Below, one piece after another: positions 49,015 to 58,879 of a stretch of 64,000 bases of DNA (positions within the stretch are counted from its first letter, which is position 1; every line of letters begins with the position of its first letter). The position numbers were made by a program, and so were the translations under genes. Origin of the DNA: Palsa-459 sp963841965 (lineage in GTDB: Bacteria > Actinomycetota > Acidimicrobiia > Acidimicrobiales > RAAP-2). The notes under the pieces are model-generated. The model was given only the letters and a program-made list of their open reading frames with translations. It was not told where the DNA came from and ran no database searches. The stretch spans positions 314,408 through 378,407 of the forward strand of contig CAWJES010000004.1 of NCBI GenBank assembly GCA_963841965.1, given 5' to 3'.

Positions 49015-50583
49015 AGCTCGACGCGGTGCAGGTCGAGGATCCCCTCGCCTGCGCGAAGCCGCTCCACCACGTCATCGCTCGGGCGCGTCGCCGTTGAGAG
49101 CACCATGAGTGCAGTCCCGGTCGAGGGGCTTGGCCCGACCGCCATCGAGGAGATCGAGACGCCGTCGCGGCCGAGTTCGGTGCCGACGATGCCGATCATC
49201 CCGGGGCGGTCGTCGTTGCGGACGACGAGCATGTTTGCCGCCGGGGGGATCTCCACCGTGTGGCCGTCGACGGTGACGATCCTCGGTTCGATCCGTGTGC
49301 CGATCGTCGCAAGGGTTCCCGAGACCGAGTGATCCCCGCCGCGCACCGTGATAAGGCTCACGAACTCGGGACTCTGGATCGATGATGACTCCGAGAACGA
49401 CACGCCGTGCTCCTCTGCGAGCTGCGGGGCGTTGACGAAGGTGACTGGCTGCTGCGAGAACGTCGAGAAGGTCCCCTTCATGGCGCAGAGGGTCAGGATC
49501 GACGTCCCGGTGCCGGCGAGCTCGCCCTGGTAATGGACCTCGATCTCCGAGGGAATGCTCTCGAAGAGGCAGCTGAAGAACCGCCCCAGCTGCTCGGCCA
49601 GGCCCATGAACGGCCGGACAACGTCGGAGACCTCACCTGCCGAGACGTTGACGGCGAACGGCACGAAGTCCCCGGCGAGGGCGAGGAGCACCTGCTCGGC
49701 GATGGTCACGCCGGCCTTGTCCTGGGCCTCCGTCGTGCTGGCGCCGAGGTGCGGCGCGACGACGACCGACGGGGAGCTCGAAGAGGGGCGAATCGGTGCA
49801 CGGCTCCTTGGCGAACACGTCGAGACCGGCGCCTTGGATCCGTCCGGACTTGATCGCCTCGTAGAGGTCCTCCTCGACCACGATGCCACCGCGCGCCGTG
49901 TTGATGATCCGCTGGCCGGGCTTCGAGAGCCCGAGCATCTTCGCGTCGATGAGGCCCAGCGTCTCCTTGTTCTTCGGGAGGTGGATCGTCACGAAGTCGC
50001 TCACCGCCATGAGCTCCTCGAGGTCCAGGAGCTCGACACCCATGTGCCGGGCACGCTCCGTGGAGACGAACGGGTCGTAGGCCACGAGCCGCATGCCGAA
50101 CGCGAGGGCGCGCTGGGCGACGAGCGCACCGACGCGCCCGAGCCCGACGACGCCGAGGGTCTTCGCGTAGAGCTCGACGCCTTCGAGCTTCGAGCGCTCC
50201 CACTTGCCGGCCTTGAGCGATTCATTGGCCTGCGGCAGGTTGCGAGCCTGGGCGAGCAGGAGCGCCATGGCCTGCTCGGCTGCAGACAGGATGTTCGACT
50301 GCGGCGCATTGACGACCATGACCCCGCGCTCGGTGGCGCCTGCCACATCCACGTTGTCGAGGCCGATCCCGGCGCGGCCGACCACCACCAGGTCGTCACC
50401 GGCCTCGAGGACATCGGCGGTGACCTGCGTGGCGGACCGGATGATCAGGGCTGCCGCGCCGCGCACCGCCTCGACCAGTTCGTCGGGGGTCAGCCCGGTG
50501 CGCACATCGACGTCATGTCCAGCTGCGCGCAGCTCGCTCAGGCCGGACTCGGCGATCTGCTCGGTCACGAGAACTCTTGCCAC
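49011..50583 (-). pseudogene. serA: D-3-phosphoglycerate dehydrogenase, single-base frameshift
   Basis: SerA makes 3-phosphohydroxypyruvate, the first step of serine synthesis. The first ~270 residues (MARVLVTEQIAESGL to DSPLFELP) read in one frame: GRAGIGLDNVD, the NAD motif VVGLGRVGALVAQ and the catalytic-Arg region NTARGGIV. The rest (SVVVAPHLGASTTEAQDKAG with the active-site histidine, the intervening domain and the C-terminal ACT domain) is in another frame. Removing one G from the G4 run at 49771-49774 restores 523 residues, the normal length. AGGAG precedes the GTG. An error is much more likely than loss of an otherwise intact gene. Confidence 0.9.
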
Positions 50584-50636
50584 GGTGCTCCTCTCGGCGG
50601 GGACCACAAGGCTAGGGCGTGCGCCGGTGCCCTCGA

Positions 50637-51854
50637 TCAGGCGGTCGCGGCGAACTGCTGGAACCTGGTCAGACCCTCTTCCAGGTCCGCGTCGGACAGG
50701 GCGCATGAGAGCCGGAAGCTGCCCGGTGCTCCGAAGGCCTCTCCCGGGACGACGGCGATCTTGGCGACATCGAGCAGCGCCTCGGCGAGTTCAGACGACG
50801 TGGCCGATGTCGAGCCCGAGCAGGACCGGCCGAACAGGCCCGAGACATCCGGGAAGCAGTAGAACGCCCCGTCCGGCAGCCGGCAATCGACGCCGTCGAT
50901 GGCATTGAGCATCTCGACCATCGTCGTGCGGCGCCTGTCGAAGGCGTCCCGCATCACCCCCACCGCCGAGAGGTCGCCCTGGACCGCCGCGAGCGCCGCA
51001 CGCTGCGAGATGTTGGAGATGTTGGAGGTCACCTGGGACTGGAAGTTGATCGCAGCATCGATGACGTCGTGCGGGCCGAGCAGCCACCCGACCCGCCACC
51101 CGGTCATGGCGTAGGTCTTGGCGACGCCGTTCACGATCAGCGTCCGGTCGGCGATCTCCGGTGCGACGACCGGCATCGAGACGTGCTTCGCATCCCCGTA
51201 GACCAGATGCTCGTAGATCTCGTCGGCAAGCACCCACACGTCGTTGGCGGCGGCCCATCTCCCGATCTCCGCGACGAGGGCCGGCGGGTACACGGCGCCG
51301 GTGGGGTTGTTGGGCGAGTTGAAGATAAGCAACTTCGTGCGCGCGGTGCGCGCTGCTTCGAGGCGATCGACCGTGGCGCAGAAGCCGTCCTGCGGCGTCG
51401 TGGGGACGGTCACGGGCACGCCGCCAGCAAGGCGGACCGCCTCCGGGTACGTCGTCCAGAAGGGTGCCGGCACGAGCACCTCGTCTCCGGGGTCCAGCAG
51501 CGCGACGAGCGCCGTGAACACCGCGTGCTTCCCGCCGTTCGTGACCAGCACCTGATCGTGATCGACCACGAATCCGCTGTCGCGCTCGGTCTTCGCCGCG
51601 ATGGCCTGACGAAGCGCCGGCAGCCCGGCCGTCGGCGTGTACTTGTGCATCGCTGGATCGAGGCAGGCGGCCGCCGCCGCCTCCACGATCGCCGGAGGTG
51701 TTGGGAAATCCGGCTCGCCGGCTCCGAAGCCGATGACCGGCTGGCCCGCAGCCTTCAGCGCCTTCGCCCGTGCATCGACCGCGAGCGTCGCCGACGGCGC
51801 GAGGCCCGCCAGCAGCGCCGAGACCCTGCGGTTCGTGATCGAGGGCTCCGTCAT
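50637..51854 (-). CDS. Class I/II aminotransferase, aspartate aminotransferase-like
   Basis: This 405-residue PLP enzyme of the AAT I-gamma type has FGAGEPDFPTP, VTNGGKHAVFTAL, FNSPNNPTGAVY, LADEIYEHLVYG and the PLP lysine motif NGVAKTYAMTGWRVGW. It transfers amino groups between aspartate, or a similar amino acid, and 2-oxoglutarate. It lies 53 bp upstream of serA on the same strand and 19 bp from the divergent serC, so an amino-acid-synthesis block is suggested. An ATG at 51863 would add three residues. Confidence 0.92.
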   Translation of the reverse strand: MTEPSITNRRVSALLAGLAPSATLAVDARAKALKAAGQPVIGFGAGEPDFPTPPAIVEAAAAACLDPAMHKYTPTAGLPALRQAIAAKTERDSGFVVDHDQVLVTNGGKHAVFTALVALLDPGDEVLVPAPFWTTYPEAVRLAGGVPVTVPTTPQDGFCATVDRLEAARTARTKLLIFNSPNNPTGAVYPPALVAEIGRWAAANDVWVLADEIYEHLVYGDAKHVSMPVVAPEIADRTLIVNGVAKTYAMTGWRVGWLLGPHDVIDAAINFQSQVTSNISNISQRAALAAVQGDLSAVGVMRDAFDRRRTTMVEMLNAIDGVDCRLPDGAFYCFPDVSGLFGRSCSGSTSATSSELAEALLDVAKIAVVPGEAFGAPGSFRLSCALSDADLEEGLTRFQQFAATA

Positions 51855-51873
51855 GGCTGGCATGATGCCATAT

Positions 51874-53001
51874 ATGACCAGCACACCAGAGCACAGCATC
51901 CCAAGTGCGATCCTCCCGAAGGATGGCCGGTTCGGCTGCGGCCCCTCCAAGATCCGCGCGTCCCAGATCGAAGAGCTCTCCCGTGACGCGGCGACGTTCC
52001 TCGGCACGAGCCATCGGCAGGCACCCGTGAAGAACGTCGTCGGAGAGGTGCGGGACGGCCTCGACGCCCTCTTCGGGCTCCCGGACGGCTATGAGGTCCT
52101 GCTCGGCAACGGGGGCACGACCGCGTTCTGGGACGCCGCGACGTTCGGGCTCATCACCGATCGCAGCGAGCACCTCAGCTTCGGGGAGTTCTCGTCGAAG
52201 TTCGCCGCGGCCGCCAAGGCGGCCCCGCACATTGGGGATCCGCTCGTGATCACCTCGGACCCCGGTGCCCACCCCGAGGCCGTCGTCGACCCGTCCGTCG
52301 ACGTCTACGCACTCACGCACAACGAGACGTCGACCGGGGTCATGCTCCCCATCGCGCGACCGGACCACGATGGCGCGCTCGTCCTCGTCGACGCGACCAG
52401 TGCCGCAGGAGGGCTCCCGGTCGATGCTCGAGCGTTCGACTGCTACTACTTCGCGCCGCAGAAGTCGTTCGCGAGCGACGGCGGCCTCTGGCTCGCCCTG
52501 TGCTCGCCCGCCGCCGTCGAGAGGATCGAGTCGATCTCGGCGTCGGGGCGCTGGACGCCGGCGTTCCTCGACCTGAAGGTCGCTCTGGACAACTCCCGGT
52601 TGAACCAGACCTACAACACGCCTGCCCTTGCGACCCTCCACCTGCTGCGCAGCCAGGTCCGCTGGATGAACGAGAACGGCGGCCTTTCCTTCTCGACCGG
52701 GAGGTCGGCACGGTCCGCAGAGACCCTCTACGGGTGGGCTGAGGCAAGCCCGTACGCGCAGCCGTTCGTCGCAAGCCCCCCCATGCGGAGCCACGTCGTC
52801 GGCACGATCGACTTCGACGACGCGATCGATGCGCTGGCCGTGGCGAAGGTCCTGCGAGCCAACGGGATCGTCGACACCGAGCCCTACCGCAAGCTCGGGC
52901 GGAACCAGCTGCGCATCGCGATGTTCCCCGCGATCGATCCCGAGGATGTCGAGGCACTGTGCGCGTGCATCGACTGGGTCGTCGAGGCGCTGCAGTCGTA
53001 G
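51874..53001 (+). CDS. serC: Phosphoserine aminotransferase, mycobacterial type
   Basis: SerC converts 3-phosphohydroxypyruvate to phosphoserine. The 375-residue class V aminotransferase has the actinobacterial N-terminus LPKDGRFGCGPSKIR, GTSHRQAPVKNVVGEVR (45-61), LTHNETSTGVMLP, the aspartate VDATSAAGG and the PLP lysine K197 in FAPQKSFASDGG. This resembles the Mycobacterium SerC subgroup. The start lies 19 bp from the divergent aminotransferase, so its promoter must overlap that gene or be very compact. Confidence 0.93.
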   Translation: MTSTPEHSIPSAILPKDGRFGCGPSKIRASQIEELSRDAATFLGTSHRQAPVKNVVGEVRDGLDALFGLPDGYEVLLGNGGTTAFWDAATFGLITDRSEHLSFGEFSSKFAAAAKAAPHIGDPLVITSDPGAHPEAVVDPSVDVYALTHNETSTGVMLPIARPDHDGALVLVDATSAAGGLPVDARAFDCYYFAPQKSFASDGGLWLALCSPAAVERIESISASGRWTPAFLDLKVALDNSRLNQTYNTPALATLHLLRSQVRWMNENGGLSFSTGRSARSAETLYGWAEASPYAQPFVASPPMRSHVVGTIDFDDAIDALAVAKVLRANGIVDTEPYRKLGRNQLRIAMFPAIDPEDVEALCACIDWVVEALQS

Positions 53002-53141
53002 CCGCACCGACGCCGTGTCAGCCCTCCGGCGTCTGCGTAGGGGCGGTGGAGCGGGCCGGGGGGGGCTGGTCGCGCAATCAGTGCCTTGGCGCGCGATGCG
53101 TGGAAGAATGCCCGCGTCCCGACTGAAGCAAGGGCGGCTCC

Positions 53142-53794
53142 ATGGTCCTCGACCTCATGCTCATCGCGATCGTCATTGCGCTCGAGCCCATCCCGCTGAC
53201 CGCCTTCATCCTCGTCCTCGCGTCGAAGCGCGGCGTCCTCAAGGGTGCGGCGTTCCTCTTCGGGTGGCTGTTGTCGCTCGCGGCGGTCATCGCCCTCACG
53301 GTCCTCGTGACTGGCAACAACCCACCGAAGCCGAGCACTGCGCCTTCTGTCGCCGCGATCGTCGTGAAGCTCGTCATCGGTGTCGCGCTTGTGGCCATCG
53401 GCCTTCGGCAGCGCGCTCGGATGGGCAGGCCGAAGAAGCCCAAGAAGCCTCCAAGTGGCAGCAGGGAATCGACAACATGTCGCTGTGGTTTGCCGTGGCT
53501 CTCGGCCCGCTGACCCAGCCGTGGGGTCTGGTCGGCGCGGGCGTGGCCACCATCGTCGCTGCCAAGCTCTCGTCCTGGGAGAGCTACGTGGCACTCTTCG
53601 CGTTCTGCGTGCTGTCGACCTCCACCTACCTCGCGATGGAGATCTACGCCACGCTTCGGCCCGACAACACCCAGGCATTCCTGACGAGGACGCGCGTCTG
53701 GATCGAGACGCACACGGACGTGGTCATCGTCTTCCTGTCGCTCGGTCTCGGATTCTGGCTGGTCGGCAAGAGCATCTACCTGCTCGTCTCCTGA
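53142..53794 (+). pseudogene. GAP-family six-helix membrane protein, single-base frameshift
   Basis: The N-terminal half (MVLDLMLIAIVIALEPIPLT to MGRPKKPKKPP) and the C-terminal half (KWQQGIDNMSLWFAVALGPL to LVGKSIYLLVS) are in different frames. Adding one base near 53451-53453 joins them into a 217-residue protein with about six membrane helices and a central Lys-rich loop. The layout fits the GAP (Sap-like) family related to LysE-type exporters, which in mycobacteria is linked to lipid export. AAGGGCGG lies in the leader. The role is unknown. Confidence 0.75.
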
Positions 53795-53809
53795 CGGCGG
53801 GCACCTCGG

Positions 53810-54763
53810 TCAGGCAGGAGCCGCATCCGTGCGGTGACCCGCGACGAGCTTCGCGCTCATCTTGATCGCCTTGACCGAGCTCGTGGCACCGACCTGGAGG
53901 GTCAGCCCGAGGGTGAGCAGCACCACGCCGGGGATGAACAGGACGTGCGATCCGAGCATCAGGATCCCGAGCCGCCCGATCGCGTACGGCGGGAAGCACA
54001 CGACCGCGCCGATGGCCCCGCCCACGGCGCTGGCCTTCAGCTTGTCGGAGCTCGAGTAGCTGGTCTTCATCCCGATGAGCCGTGCGGGCAGCGAGACGTA
54101 GGCGACCATCATGACGCCGATGACGATGCTCATCGAGACCGCGAACCACGTCTGGCCCCACCGTGACACATAGAGGGCCGCGTACGCGAGTGCGATGCCG
54201 ACGACGGTGCCAGCCCCGAGCACGACCTGCGCATGGCTCCATGCCTGCGCGAACGCCGGACGGATCTGCGGCTTGCCGGGCCGGGCGATGGCGAATGCGA
54301 ACACGGCGTTGAGGAAGGAGCTCGCAGCGGTGAGGACGACGACGCCCGCCATGGCGGCGACCAGCGCCCACCCGTGCAGCGGGTGGAAGGACTTGCCGTG
54401 GAACACGTGGATCTTGAGGTCCATCATCGCGATCCAGATCCACATGGCCGGCAGAACCTGCACGAGCATGAGCCGCCAGTTCGTGAAGAGGAGTCGCAGC
54501 CCCTCGAACAGCATCATGAACGCCCCGACCACCATCCCGAGCGGTGCGAGCCACCGGCGGCGCCCGCTGAGCGTCACCACGGCGGACTCGACCATCGAGT
54601 CGTCCCCGTCGCGGATCGCCTGCACGAGTCCGCCGATGGCGTTGATGAGCGTCGCCATGCGCCTTCGCTCGCGCGCCGGCGCGCCCGGCTCGCCCGGCGG
54701 GGAGCTCTCAGGATCGAGGTGCGTCTTGTCGTCCCCGAGGGTCACGCGGTCATCCCATCGCAT
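53810..54763 (-). CDS. Six-helix membrane protein of unknown function
   Basis: From the ATG at 54763 the protein has 317 residues: a hydrophilic N-terminus (~1-75) and about six membrane helices (~80-105, ~115-135, ~145-170, ~190-210, ~220-240, ~255-300). FPPYAIGRLGILMLGSH and IPGVVLLTLGLTLQVG near the end are the most distinctive stretches. I cannot name a family with confidence. An alternative ATG at 54658 begins MATLINAIGGLVQAI. It converges on the GAP-family gene with 15 bp between. Confidence 0.6.
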   Translation of the reverse strand: MRWDDRVTLGDDKTHLDPESSPPGEPGAPARERRRMATLINAIGGLVQAIRDGDDSMVESAVVTLSGRRRWLAPLGMVVGAFMMLFEGLRLLFTNWRLMLVQVLPAMWIWIAMMDLKIHVFHGKSFHPLHGWALVAAMAGVVVLTAASSFLNAVFAFAIARPGKPQIRPAFAQAWSHAQVVLGAGTVVGIALAYAALYVSRWGQTWFAVSMSIVIGVMMVAYVSLPARLIGMKTSYSSSDKLKASAVGGAIGAVVCFPPYAIGRLGILMLGSHVLFIPGVVLLTLGLTLQVGATSSVKAIKMSAKLVAGHRTDAAPA

Positions 54764-54869
54764 GTGTCGGCAGGCTCCGTCCGCGGGCGCTCTCCCCTTC
54801 GCCCGCTGCCCGCCAGCGTAGGCCCGCGCGGACCCGAGTTCGGTTCCCGCCGCCCCGCTCGGCCGGTCC

Positions 54870-55709
54870 TCAGCCCCGGTAGCGCTCGACGAACGCATCC
54901 GACGACACCACGCACAGGTCGTGGAACGAGGACGGCAGCGTGCAGGTCTCGAGCCACGTCGTCGGCGGCAGGTCCTTCGCCCTGCTCGGCGGCTGCCACG
55001 CCATCGCCCCGTACGCGAACAGGCTGCCGCCCGATGGCGCCCCGACGCCCGCGACGCCCGGCGGGTCGATGAAGCGAACGATCGTCGGGGACAGCACCTG
55101 GCGCCGCTCGCCCGCCTTGGACGCGCTGGGGCAGGCGAGCCCGTAGCCGACCAGGTAGAGGTGGCCGGCGATCGCGAACAGGGGGCACGCAGTCTCCAGG
55201 CCGCAGCCGATGCACCCCCCGGTCTGCGAGGCCACGATGCCGCGGTGCACGGCGTTCACAGTCCCGAAGGTCGGGCGGGGATCTCCGGGTGGCGCGACGA
55301 CCAGCGTGCTGCTCGCATCGACCGCATCGAGCGCGGTGCAGCGCCACGCGGTCGGCGCCACGACCGCCAGCGTTCCAGCACCGTCGATGAAGACGGTCGT
55401 GGAGCGGGCCAGCGGCCCGGTCACGATCGCCGCCGCGGTATGCGGCTCCCGCTTCGCCCGGACACCGGGGGCGCCATAGGCGGTCGGGCAGATCGCGACG
55501 GGGAGGTCGGCGACGACCCTCGGAGCGCTGACCGACCAGGGACGGGGCGGCACGCGCGCTCCCGTGGGAACGGTGATCGACGCATTGACCGCGAGGGCGA
55601 ATGCGAGCGACGCCAGACCGACCACGGTTGCAGTCGCGACCACCAGGCGGTCGCGACCGGTGTTCGGTGCGCCGGGCTCGGGTCCGTCATGCGCCGCGGC
55701 GCGCGTCAC
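54870..55709 (-). CDS. Membrane-anchored extracytoplasmic protein with eight cysteines
   Basis: From the GTG at 55709 this 279-residue protein has a short cytoplasmic start, one signal-anchor helix (~21-42) and a large exported domain. Cysteines occur in AICPTAYG, WRCTALD, GGCIGCGLETACPLF, GLACPSA, ETCTLP and HDLCVV, and probably form disulfides. I recognise no family. It begins 26 bp after the gatB stop on the same strand, so it may be the last gene of the gatCAB transcript, though a functional link is unlikely. Confidence 0.6.
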   Translation of the reverse strand: MTRAAAHDGPEPGAPNTGRDRLVVATATVVGLASLAFALAVNASITVPTGARVPPRPWSVSAPRVVADLPVAICPTAYGAPGVRAKREPHTAAAIVTGPLARSTTVFIDGAGTLAVVAPTAWRCTALDAVDASSTLVVAPPGDPRPTFGTVNAVHRGIVASQTGGCIGCGLETACPLFAIAGHLYLVGYGLACPSASKAGERRQVLSPTIVRFIDPPGVAGVGAPSGGSLFAYGAMAWQPPSRAKDLPPTTWLETCTLPSSFHDLCVVSSDAFVERYRG

Positions 55710-55735
55710 GGACGGATCGACTGCATCGTGCCCGA

Positions 55736-57166
55736 TCAGCGGCGGCGTGACAGCTCGGCGATCACGGCCTTGCCGTCGGCCTGGCCCCGCGTCGCCTTCA
55801 TGACCTGGCCCACGAAGAACTGGGCGAGCTTGTCGTCGCCGTCCGCGTAGCGCGCCCACTCGTCCGGATGCGCCGCGATGAGCTCGTCGATCGTGCCCGC
55901 CAGGGCGCCTGACTCGAGCTGCTCGTAGCCCCGGGCCGCTGCGAGCTCCCTCGGGTCGCCGCCCCTGTCTGCCATGTCGGCGAGCACGGTCTTCGCCTGG
56001 GTCGCGGACAGCTCCCCGGCGGCCTCCAGCGCCAGGAGCGCCGTCACGGCCGTCGCGTCCAGCCTCGAACGGTCCTCGATGGCGGCGAGCTCGTTCGCGA
56101 CCCGCGCGAGGGCGAGCGAAGCGGGAACGCCCGCATCCGCTGCGGCGGTCACGTAGCCGTCGAGGTCGAGCTCGACCACGGCGAGCACCTGATCACGCTG
56201 GGCCTCGGTCACGTCGGGGAGCAGGGTGACGAGGTGCTCGCGCCTGGCCGCGGGCAGCGCGGGCAGCGCGGCCGCCACCCGATCGCGCCACTCGTCGTCG
56301 GGCGCCAGGGGCAGGAGGTCGGGCTCAGGGAAGTACCGGTAGTCGTAGGCCTCCTCCTTGGACCGCATCGACACCGTGCGTCCCGCCTCCTCGTCCCAGT
56401 GCCTCGTCTCCTGGACGATGCGCCCGCCGTCATTGAGCACGACGATCTGGCGGAGCGCCTCGTGCTCCACCGCGCGCTGGAGGCTCCGCAGGGAGTTGAG
56501 GTTCTTGATCTCGCATCGCGTCCCGAGCGCCTGGTCGCCGATGCGGCGGACCGAGACGTTGGCGTCCACGCGCATCGACCCCTCCTCCATCCTGCCGTCG
56601 GAGGCGCCAGTTGCGACGAGGACGCTGCGCAACTCGGCCGCGTAGGCCCTCGCCTGGGCCGCCGAGGTGATGTCGGGAGCCGAGACGATCTCGACCAGCG
56701 GGACGCCGGACCGGTTGTAGTCCACGAGCGAGTGGTCGGCACCATGGATGCGCCCGGTCGCTCCGAGGTGCGAGGTCTTGCCCGTGTCCTCCTCGATGTG
56801 CGCCCGCTCGATGCCCACGACGGAGCCGTCGGGCAGCTCGAGCGAGCCGTTCACGTTTATCGGCTCGTCGTACTGGCTGATCTGGTAGTCCTTCGGCATG
56901 TCCGGGTAGAAGTAGTTCTTCCTGTGGAACGACGAGGGCCGGATCTCGCAGCCGAGCGCGGTGCCGATCGCCATGGCGAGCTCGACTGCATGGCGGTTCA
57001 GGACCGGAAGGGACCCGGGCAGCCCGAGGCAGACCGGGCAGATGTTCGTGTTGGCCTCGTCCCCGAAGACGTTCGGGCAGCCGCAGAACAGCTTCGTCGC
57101 GGTCCGCAACTCGGTGTGGACCTCGAGTCCCACGACCATCTCCCAACCGTCCGGCAGCGTGCTCAC
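55736..57166 (-). CDS. gatB: Asp-tRNA(Asn)/Glu-tRNA(Gln) amidotransferase subunit B
   Basis: GatB binds the mischarged tRNA and activates its acid for amidation by ammonia from GatA. The 476-residue protein has GLEVHTELRTATKLFCGCPN, the zinc-site cysteines (C28 and C30 region, and NICPVCLGLPG), SFHRKNYFYPDMPKDYQISQ, GIERAHIEEDTGK and EIKNLNSLR, followed by the C-terminal helical and YqeY tail (FVGQVMKATRGQADGKAV). The GTG overlaps the gatA stop. Confidence 0.95.
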   Translation of the reverse strand: MSTLPDGWEMVVGLEVHTELRTATKLFCGCPNVFGDEANTNICPVCLGLPGSLPVLNRHAVELAMAIGTALGCEIRPSSFHRKNYFYPDMPKDYQISQYDEPINVNGSLELPDGSVVGIERAHIEEDTGKTSHLGATGRIHGADHSLVDYNRSGVPLVEIVSAPDITSAAQARAYAAELRSVLVATGASDGRMEEGSMRVDANVSVRRIGDQALGTRCEIKNLNSLRSLQRAVEHEALRQIVVLNDGGRIVQETRHWDEEAGRTVSMRSKEEAYDYRYFPEPDLLPLAPDDEWRDRVAAALPALPAARREHLVTLLPDVTEAQRDQVLAVVELDLDGYVTAAADAGVPASLALARVANELAAIEDRSRLDATAVTALLALEAAGELSATQAKTVLADMADRGGDPRELAAARGYEQLESGALAGTIDELIAAHPDEWARYADGDDKLAQFFVGQVMKATRGQADGKAVIAELSRRR

Positions 57167-58583
57167 GCGGGCGCTCCATGCTCGAGGACCGCGGCAGCCG
57201 CAACCAGATCGGCCTCGCTGCGCGCGGGTCCGAGAAGCTGGACCCCGATCGGGAGCCCGTCGTCGCCGGTCCCGAAGGGCACCGTGATCGCCGCGTCCCC
57301 CGAGAGGTTCGTGGGGATCGTGAACACGTCGGAGAGGTACATCGCGAGCGGGTCGGCGGTCTTCGAGCCGAACGCGAACGCCGTCGTCGGTGCCGTGGCG
57401 CCGAGAAGCAGGTCCGCCTGCTCGTATGCGGCGCCGAAGGCTCGAATCATCACGGTTCGGACCCGCTGCGCCTGGCCGTAGTACGCGTCGTAGTACCCGG
57501 CCGAGAGCGCGTAGGTGCCGAGCATGATCCGGCGCTTCACCTCGTCGCCGAAGCCCCTGGTCCGCGTCGCGACGTTCATCTGCGTGATGTCGTCGGCATC
57601 GACGCGCAACCCGTAGCGGACCCCGTCGTAGCGCGCGAGATTGCTCGAGGCCTCCGCAGGCGCGATCAGGTAGTAGGCCGAGAGCCGAGCCGAAGCTCGG
57701 GGATCGAGAGCTCGATGACGGATGCGCCCTCGCGCTCGATCAGCTCCGCCGCCTCGTGGACCCTGGCCACGACATCGGCGTCGGCACCCTCGAAGAGCTC
57801 GCGAACGAGGGCGACGCGCCTGCCTGCCACACCGCGGTCGAGCGAGTCGGTGAGCGCGGGCGCGGGCTCGCGCAACGAGGTGGAGTCCATCGGATCATGA
57901 CCCGCGATCGTCTCGAGGCACAGGGCCGCGTCGCGCACGCTGACCGCGAACGGCCCGATCTGGTCGAGCGAGCTCGCGAAGGCGATCAGCCCGTAGCGCG
58001 ACACCAGCCCGTAGGTCGGCTTGATCCCGACCACCCCGCACAGCGCCGCGGGCTGACGGATCGATCCGCCCGTGTCGCTGCCAATCGCGAGGGGCACCAT
58101 GCCTGCACCGACCGCAGCGGCAGATCCACCGGACGAGCCCCCGGGAACGCGGCTGTGATCGTGGGGATTCCTGGTCGGTCCGAAGGCAGAGTTCTCCGTC
58201 GAGGATCCCATCGCGAACTCGTCGAGGTTCGTCTTGCCGACCGGGATCGCGCCCGCGGCGACCAGGCGGTCGACGACGGTTGCGGTGTAGGGGGGCTCCC
58301 AGCCCTCGAGGATTCGACTGCCCGCCGTCGTCGGGACCCCCCTGGTGCACATGTTGTCCTTCAGCGCGATGGGAACGCCCGCCAGCGGACCCGGGTCGGT
58401 CCCAGCGGCGACCAGCGCGTCGACGGCGTCGGCGGCTGCGAGCGCGCCCTCCCGGTCGACGTGCAGGAACGCGTGCAGCGCCGGGTTGTCGGCATCGACG
58501 ACGGCCAGTGCGGCCTCGGCGACCGAGCGCGCGGATCGCTCGCCTGCCCGCACCTGGCGTGCGGTCTCGACAGCCGACGTCAC
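57163..58583 (-). pseudogene. gatA: Asp/Glu-tRNA amidotransferase subunit A, single-base frameshift
   Basis: GatA is the amidase that releases ammonia from glutamine. The Ser-cisSer-Lys triad is intact: K75 (IALKDNMCTRG), S150 (VPGGSSGGSAA) and S174 (GSDTGGSIRQPA). The frame stops after IPELRLGSRPTT, while the homologous continuation (SAYYLIAPAEASSNLARY to AAAVLEHGAPA) is one base out of phase. Adding one base in the GGCTCTCGG stretch near 57684-57692 restores 473 residues. GGGGAGG precedes the GTG, which overlaps the gatC stop. An indel in an essential gene points to sequence error. Confidence 0.9.
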
Positions 58584-58879
58584 GGCGCCTCCCCGATGAT
58601 CCTCGGGACGCTGAATCGGTGGTCCTCGGTGGAGGGCGCCTGCGCGAGGACCTCGTCTCGGTCGAGGCACGCGGTCACCACGTCGTCGCGGACGACGTTC
58701 GCGCTCGAGAAGGGGTGGGCGGTGGCGGGGACGCCCGCGAGGTCGAGGGCCGACAGGTCGGCCGCGTGGTCGAGGACAGCGGCAAGCTGCCCGGTGTAGC
58801 GGTCGAGCTCGACCTCGGTGAGCTCGAGGCGGGCGAGCCTGGCGACGTGCGCCACGTCATCGCGGGACAGCGACGTCAT
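58580..58879 (-). CDS. gatC: Asp/Glu-tRNA amidotransferase subunit C
   Basis: This 99-residue subunit clamps GatA and GatB together. It has the family start SLSRDDVAHVARLARLELTEVE, the middle FTGQL-like YTGQLAAVLDHAADLSALD, and the C-terminal belt with RDDVVTACLDRDEVLAQAP and HRFSVPRII. It overlaps the upstream esterase (ATGA) and downstream gatA (GTGA), so a four-gene coupled operon esterase-gatC-gatA-gatB is indicated. Confidence 0.95.
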   Translation of the reverse strand: MTSLSRDDVAHVARLARLELTEVELDRYTGQLAAVLDHAADLSALDLAGVPATAHPFSSANVVRDDVVTACLDRDEVLAQAPSTEDHRFSVPRIIGEAP

